Shown one piece after another: positions 12,459 through 14,538 of a stretch of 14,538 nt of DNA. The stretch is from Palsa-504 sp050013055. GTDB lineage: Bacteria > Actinomycetota > Actinomycetes > Streptosporangiales > Streptosporangiaceae. The position numbers were made by a program, and so were the translations under genes. The stretch is from the NCBI GenBank assembly GCA_050013055.1, contig JBEKGC010000318.1, positions 1 to 14,538 on the forward strand, given 5' to 3'. Position 1 is the stretch's first letter. Each line of letters starts with the position of its first letter. Below the pieces are notes generated by a model. The model did not search any database and was not told the origin of the DNA. It was given only the letters and a program-made list of their open reading frames with translations.

Positions 12459-14000
12459 ATGAAGCTGTCCGCGCGGAGTTGGCTATCGAAGGGGGTCCCC
12501 GGCACGATGCTCGAAGGCGGGCCGGGCGCGCTCAGTTTCAGCGAGCTTCAGCGTCACGTGCGGGATCCCTTCGGCCGCCCCCCGCGACCGAGCACCGTCA
12601 TCGTGCTGCCGAGTATGACCATGGATCATGCCGGGCTGGCGAAGATTCCCGGGGTACGGCATTACGAGGAGCGGTTGCTTGTCCTGCTGCACCTCCTTCG
12701 CCGGCCCACGGCCAGGATGGTCTACCTCAGCAGCGACAAGCTGGCCCCTGTCGTGGTCGACTACGCCCTTGACCTGGTTTCCTCGATGCCGGACTGGCAT
12801 GCGCGGCGCCGGCTGACCATGTTCGACTGCGCCGATCGCGAGCCGACTCCGCTGACAGAAAAGATCCTGCGGCGGCCGCGGCTGGTCGATGACATCCGGC
12901 AGGCGATCGGCGATCCGCTCAGCGCCTGCCTGGTGGCATTCAACGGTTCGGAGTACGAACGTGAGCTTGCCGTACGGCTCGGGGTCCCGCTTTATGCGGC
13001 TAATCCCGAACTGTCCCATCTGGGCAGCAAGAGTGGCGCCCGCCGGATCTTCTGCGCGTCCGGAGTCCCCGTCGCGGATGGTGCCGAGGACCTGCGCGAC
13101 GAGCGCGACGTGGCGGAGGCACTGGCCGAACTCCGGGTCAAGGACCCGCACCTGCGGCAGGCCATGATCAAGCTCAACGACAGCTTCGGGGCCGGCGGAA
13201 ACGTGCTTTTCTCCTTCGACGGTGCCCCGGGCACCGGGCTGCGGCCATGGATTGAACGTGAGCTTCCCGGCCGGGCCGTCTTCGCGTCCCCGCCGGACTC
13301 CTGGGAGTCCTACCTGGCGAAGCTGGTGGTGATGGGCGCCGTCGTGGAACGTTTTATCACCGCAGGCGAGACACGATCACCGTCGGCGCAGCTCCTGCTC
13401 TCCCCAGGCGGTAGCGTCCGTGTCCTGTCCACCCAGGACCAGCTGTTCGCTGGCCCGGTCAAGCAGATCTTCGTCGGCGGCACGTTTCCCGCCGACGACC
13501 GATATCGCGCCGAGATTCAGCACCTGGCGCTGCGGGCCGGGAAAACGCTGGCCGCCAGGTCCGTCGTGGGGCCGCTGTCCATCGACTTCCTTTCGGCCCG
13601 TACCGCGACCGGATGGCGGCATTACGGACTTGAAATCAACCTGCGGATGGGCGGCGGCACCGCACCATATTTCCTGCTGCATGGCCTGGTCGACGGCGAG
13701 TTCGACGCCCAGTCGGGGAATTATTTCGGGCCGGACGGCCAGCGGCGGTGTTACTTCGCGACCGACCGGCTGCAGCATCAGAACTACCGCACGCTGGCAC
13801 CGGACGACGTCGTGGATGCGGCACTGCGCCATGGCCTGCACTACCGGACGGCGACGATGGACGGCGCGGCCTTCTACATGCTGGGTGCGCTGGAAATCGG
13901 CCGGCTCGGTGTGGTGGCCATCGACCGGACTCCCGCCGCGGCCACCCGCCGGTACGAGCAGGTCGTCAAGATGCTGGACGACGAGACCGGCCGACGGTGA
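12459..14000 (+). CDS. PGM1-type ATP-grasp peptide ligase
   Basis: ATP-grasp carboxylate-amine ligase related to pheganomycin synthase PGM1, which joins an unusual N-terminal amino acid to peptides. It has 513 residues and no visible lesion. A Rossmann-like N-terminal part (TVIVLPSMTMD, HYEERLLVLLHLL, VYLSSDKLAPVVVDYAL) leads to the LGSKSGARRIFCASGVPVADG block. The ATP-grasp fold has Lys238 (AMIKLNDSFGAGGN) and the metal-binding ExNxR set Glu392, Asn394 and Arg396 (YGLEINLRMGGG). The C-terminal PGM1-type domain follows (YFATDRLQHQNYR, LRHGLHYRTATMDG, FYMLGALEIGRLGVVAID). The ATG at 12459 lies 1 nt after the dehydrogenase stop with a weak ribosome site; ATG 12507 with GAAGGGGG upstream is an alternative. 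It would use ATP to activate a carboxylate, forming an acyl-phosphate for an amine. Substrates are unknown. Confidence 0.88.
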   Translation: MKLSARSWLSKGVPGTMLEGGPGALSFSELQRHVRDPFGRPPRPSTVIVLPSMTMDHAGLAKIPGVRHYEERLLVLLHLLRRPTARMVYLSSDKLAPVVVDYALDLVSSMPDWHARRRLTMFDCADREPTPLTEKILRRPRLVDDIRQAIGDPLSACLVAFNGSEYERELAVRLGVPLYAANPELSHLGSKSGARRIFCASGVPVADGAEDLRDERDVAEALAELRVKDPHLRQAMIKLNDSFGAGGNVLFSFDGAPGTGLRPWIERELPGRAVFASPPDSWESYLAKLVVMGAVVERFITAGETRSPSAQLLLSPGGSVRVLSTQDQLFAGPVKQIFVGGTFPADDRYRAEIQHLALRAGKTLAARSVVGPLSIDFLSARTATGWRHYGLEINLRMGGGTAPYFLLHGLVDGEFDAQSGNYFGPDGQRRCYFATDRLQHQNYRTLAPDDVVDAALRHGLHYRTATMDGAAFYMLGALEIGRLGVVAIDRTPAAATRRYEQVVKMLDDETGRR

Positions 14001-14025
14001 CCGACGGGCCCGGAAGGCAGCCTGC

Positions 14026-14538
14026 CTAGAGATCACGTTCCAGACGTGCTGCGACCTCTCGATAGCGGCTGACGGGCACCAGATGCACCCCGTCGAAGGC
14101 TCCGGTGTCGCGGATGGCCAGGATCTGCTCGCACGCCGCGTCCACCCCGGCACCGCGGTCACGCTCAACGTCATCGATCAGCTGGCCGGGGATCTCGATG
14201 TCCGGGATAGCGGACGCCAGGCTGCGGGCCATGCCCGCGCTGGCCAAGACCATCACCCCCGCATAGACCGGTATCTGCAAGCTGGTGCTCTCGCGCCACC
14301 GCAACAGGGCATCGACGGAGAAACTGACCTGCACGAAGGTGAAGTCGGCTGCAGCCTTCCAGGCAGGAACCGGGCGCAGGCCGGACGTGACCCCGACGCC
14401 AAACGGCCCGCAGCCGGCGAATGCCGGATCCTCCGCGGCACCGCGCGCTTCGGCGATCATGGTCCGCACCGTCAGCTCGCTGGTCCGGCTGCCCGCAGTG
14501 GGCTTGTCGCCGTAGACGAACAAGAACCGGTCCACCCC
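14026..14538 (-). CDS. Methylenetetrahydrofolate-reductase-like protein (partial, N-terminus outside window)
   Basis: C-terminal 170 codons of a TIM-barrel flavoprotein resembling 5,10-methylenetetrahydrofolate reductase (MetF), which makes 5-methyl-THF for methionine synthesis. The frame is open to the right edge, so the N-terminus is missing; family members are about 290 residues. Family-like segments are FVYGDKPT (compare the LRGDPP strand), AAADFTFVQVSFSVDALLRW (compare AGADF.ITQ..FD), LQIPVYAGVMVLASAGMARS, IPDIEIPGQLIDDVE and the closing GAFDGVHLVPV. It converges on the ligase gene with a 25-bp gap and no visible terminator. A link to the methyltransferase relic is possible only in the general sense of methyl supply. 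A divergent relative with another folate-related role cannot be excluded. Confidence 0.75.
   Translation of the reverse strand, partial: GVDRFLFVYGDKPTAGSRTSELTVRTMIAEARGAAEDPAFAGCGPFGVGVTSGLRPVPAWKAAADFTFVQVSFSVDALLRWRESTSLQIPVYAGVMVLASAGMARSLASAIPDIEIPGQLIDDVERDRGAGVDAACEQILAIRDTGAFDGVHLVPVSRYREVAARLERDL

Overview
The window is about 70% GC. Its GTG starts, 4-nt ATGA/GTGA gene overlaps and protein types (SorC, family-5 lipoprotein, PGM1-type ligase) point to an actinomycete, perhaps in or near the Streptosporangiales or Streptomycetales. The exact taxon is not readable from the sequence.

Left half (1-8130) is a sugar-uptake and catabolism locus. A family-5 ABC solute-binding lipoprotein (minus strand, cut by the left edge) faces a LacI-family repressor across a 447-bp spacer. 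That spacer holds a perfect 16-bp palindrome and further inverted repeats. Downstream on the plus strand, four tightly packed genes encode a split transketolase (N and C subunits), an FGGY sugar kinase and a xylose-isomerase-like TIM-barrel protein. A SorC-type sugar-responsive regulator follows. Read as a pathway, an aldose is isomerised to a ketose, phosphorylated, and cleaved by C2 transfer in a dedicated transketolase. This is the logic of the known non-oxidative D-apiose route, but the substrate is not proven here.

Right half (about 8190-14000) looks like the decaying remnant of an NRPS-like natural-product operon. The genes are linked by stop/start overlaps or near-contact: an alpha/beta-hydrolase (frameshift plus in-frame amber stop); an adenylation-domain C-terminal part interrupted by an FkbM methyltransferase and followed by a carrier domain (A core absent, middle of the methyltransferase missing, frame change); an intact type II thioesterase; an acyl-CoA dehydrogenase (internal deletion, frame change, 18-bp tandem duplication); and an apparently intact PGM1-type ATP-grasp peptide ligase. 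The intact ancestor may have activated and tailored a carrier-bound amino acid, then joined the released acid to a peptide or amine. An AT-rich strip (about 8131-8185) and a regulator ORF that runs past a terminator-like hairpin mark the seam between the halves.

Right edge (14026-14538, minus strand) is the C-terminal part of a methylenetetrahydrofolate-reductase-like protein, convergent with the ligase gene. No tRNA, rRNA, CRISPR array, insertion sequence or transposase gene was seen.
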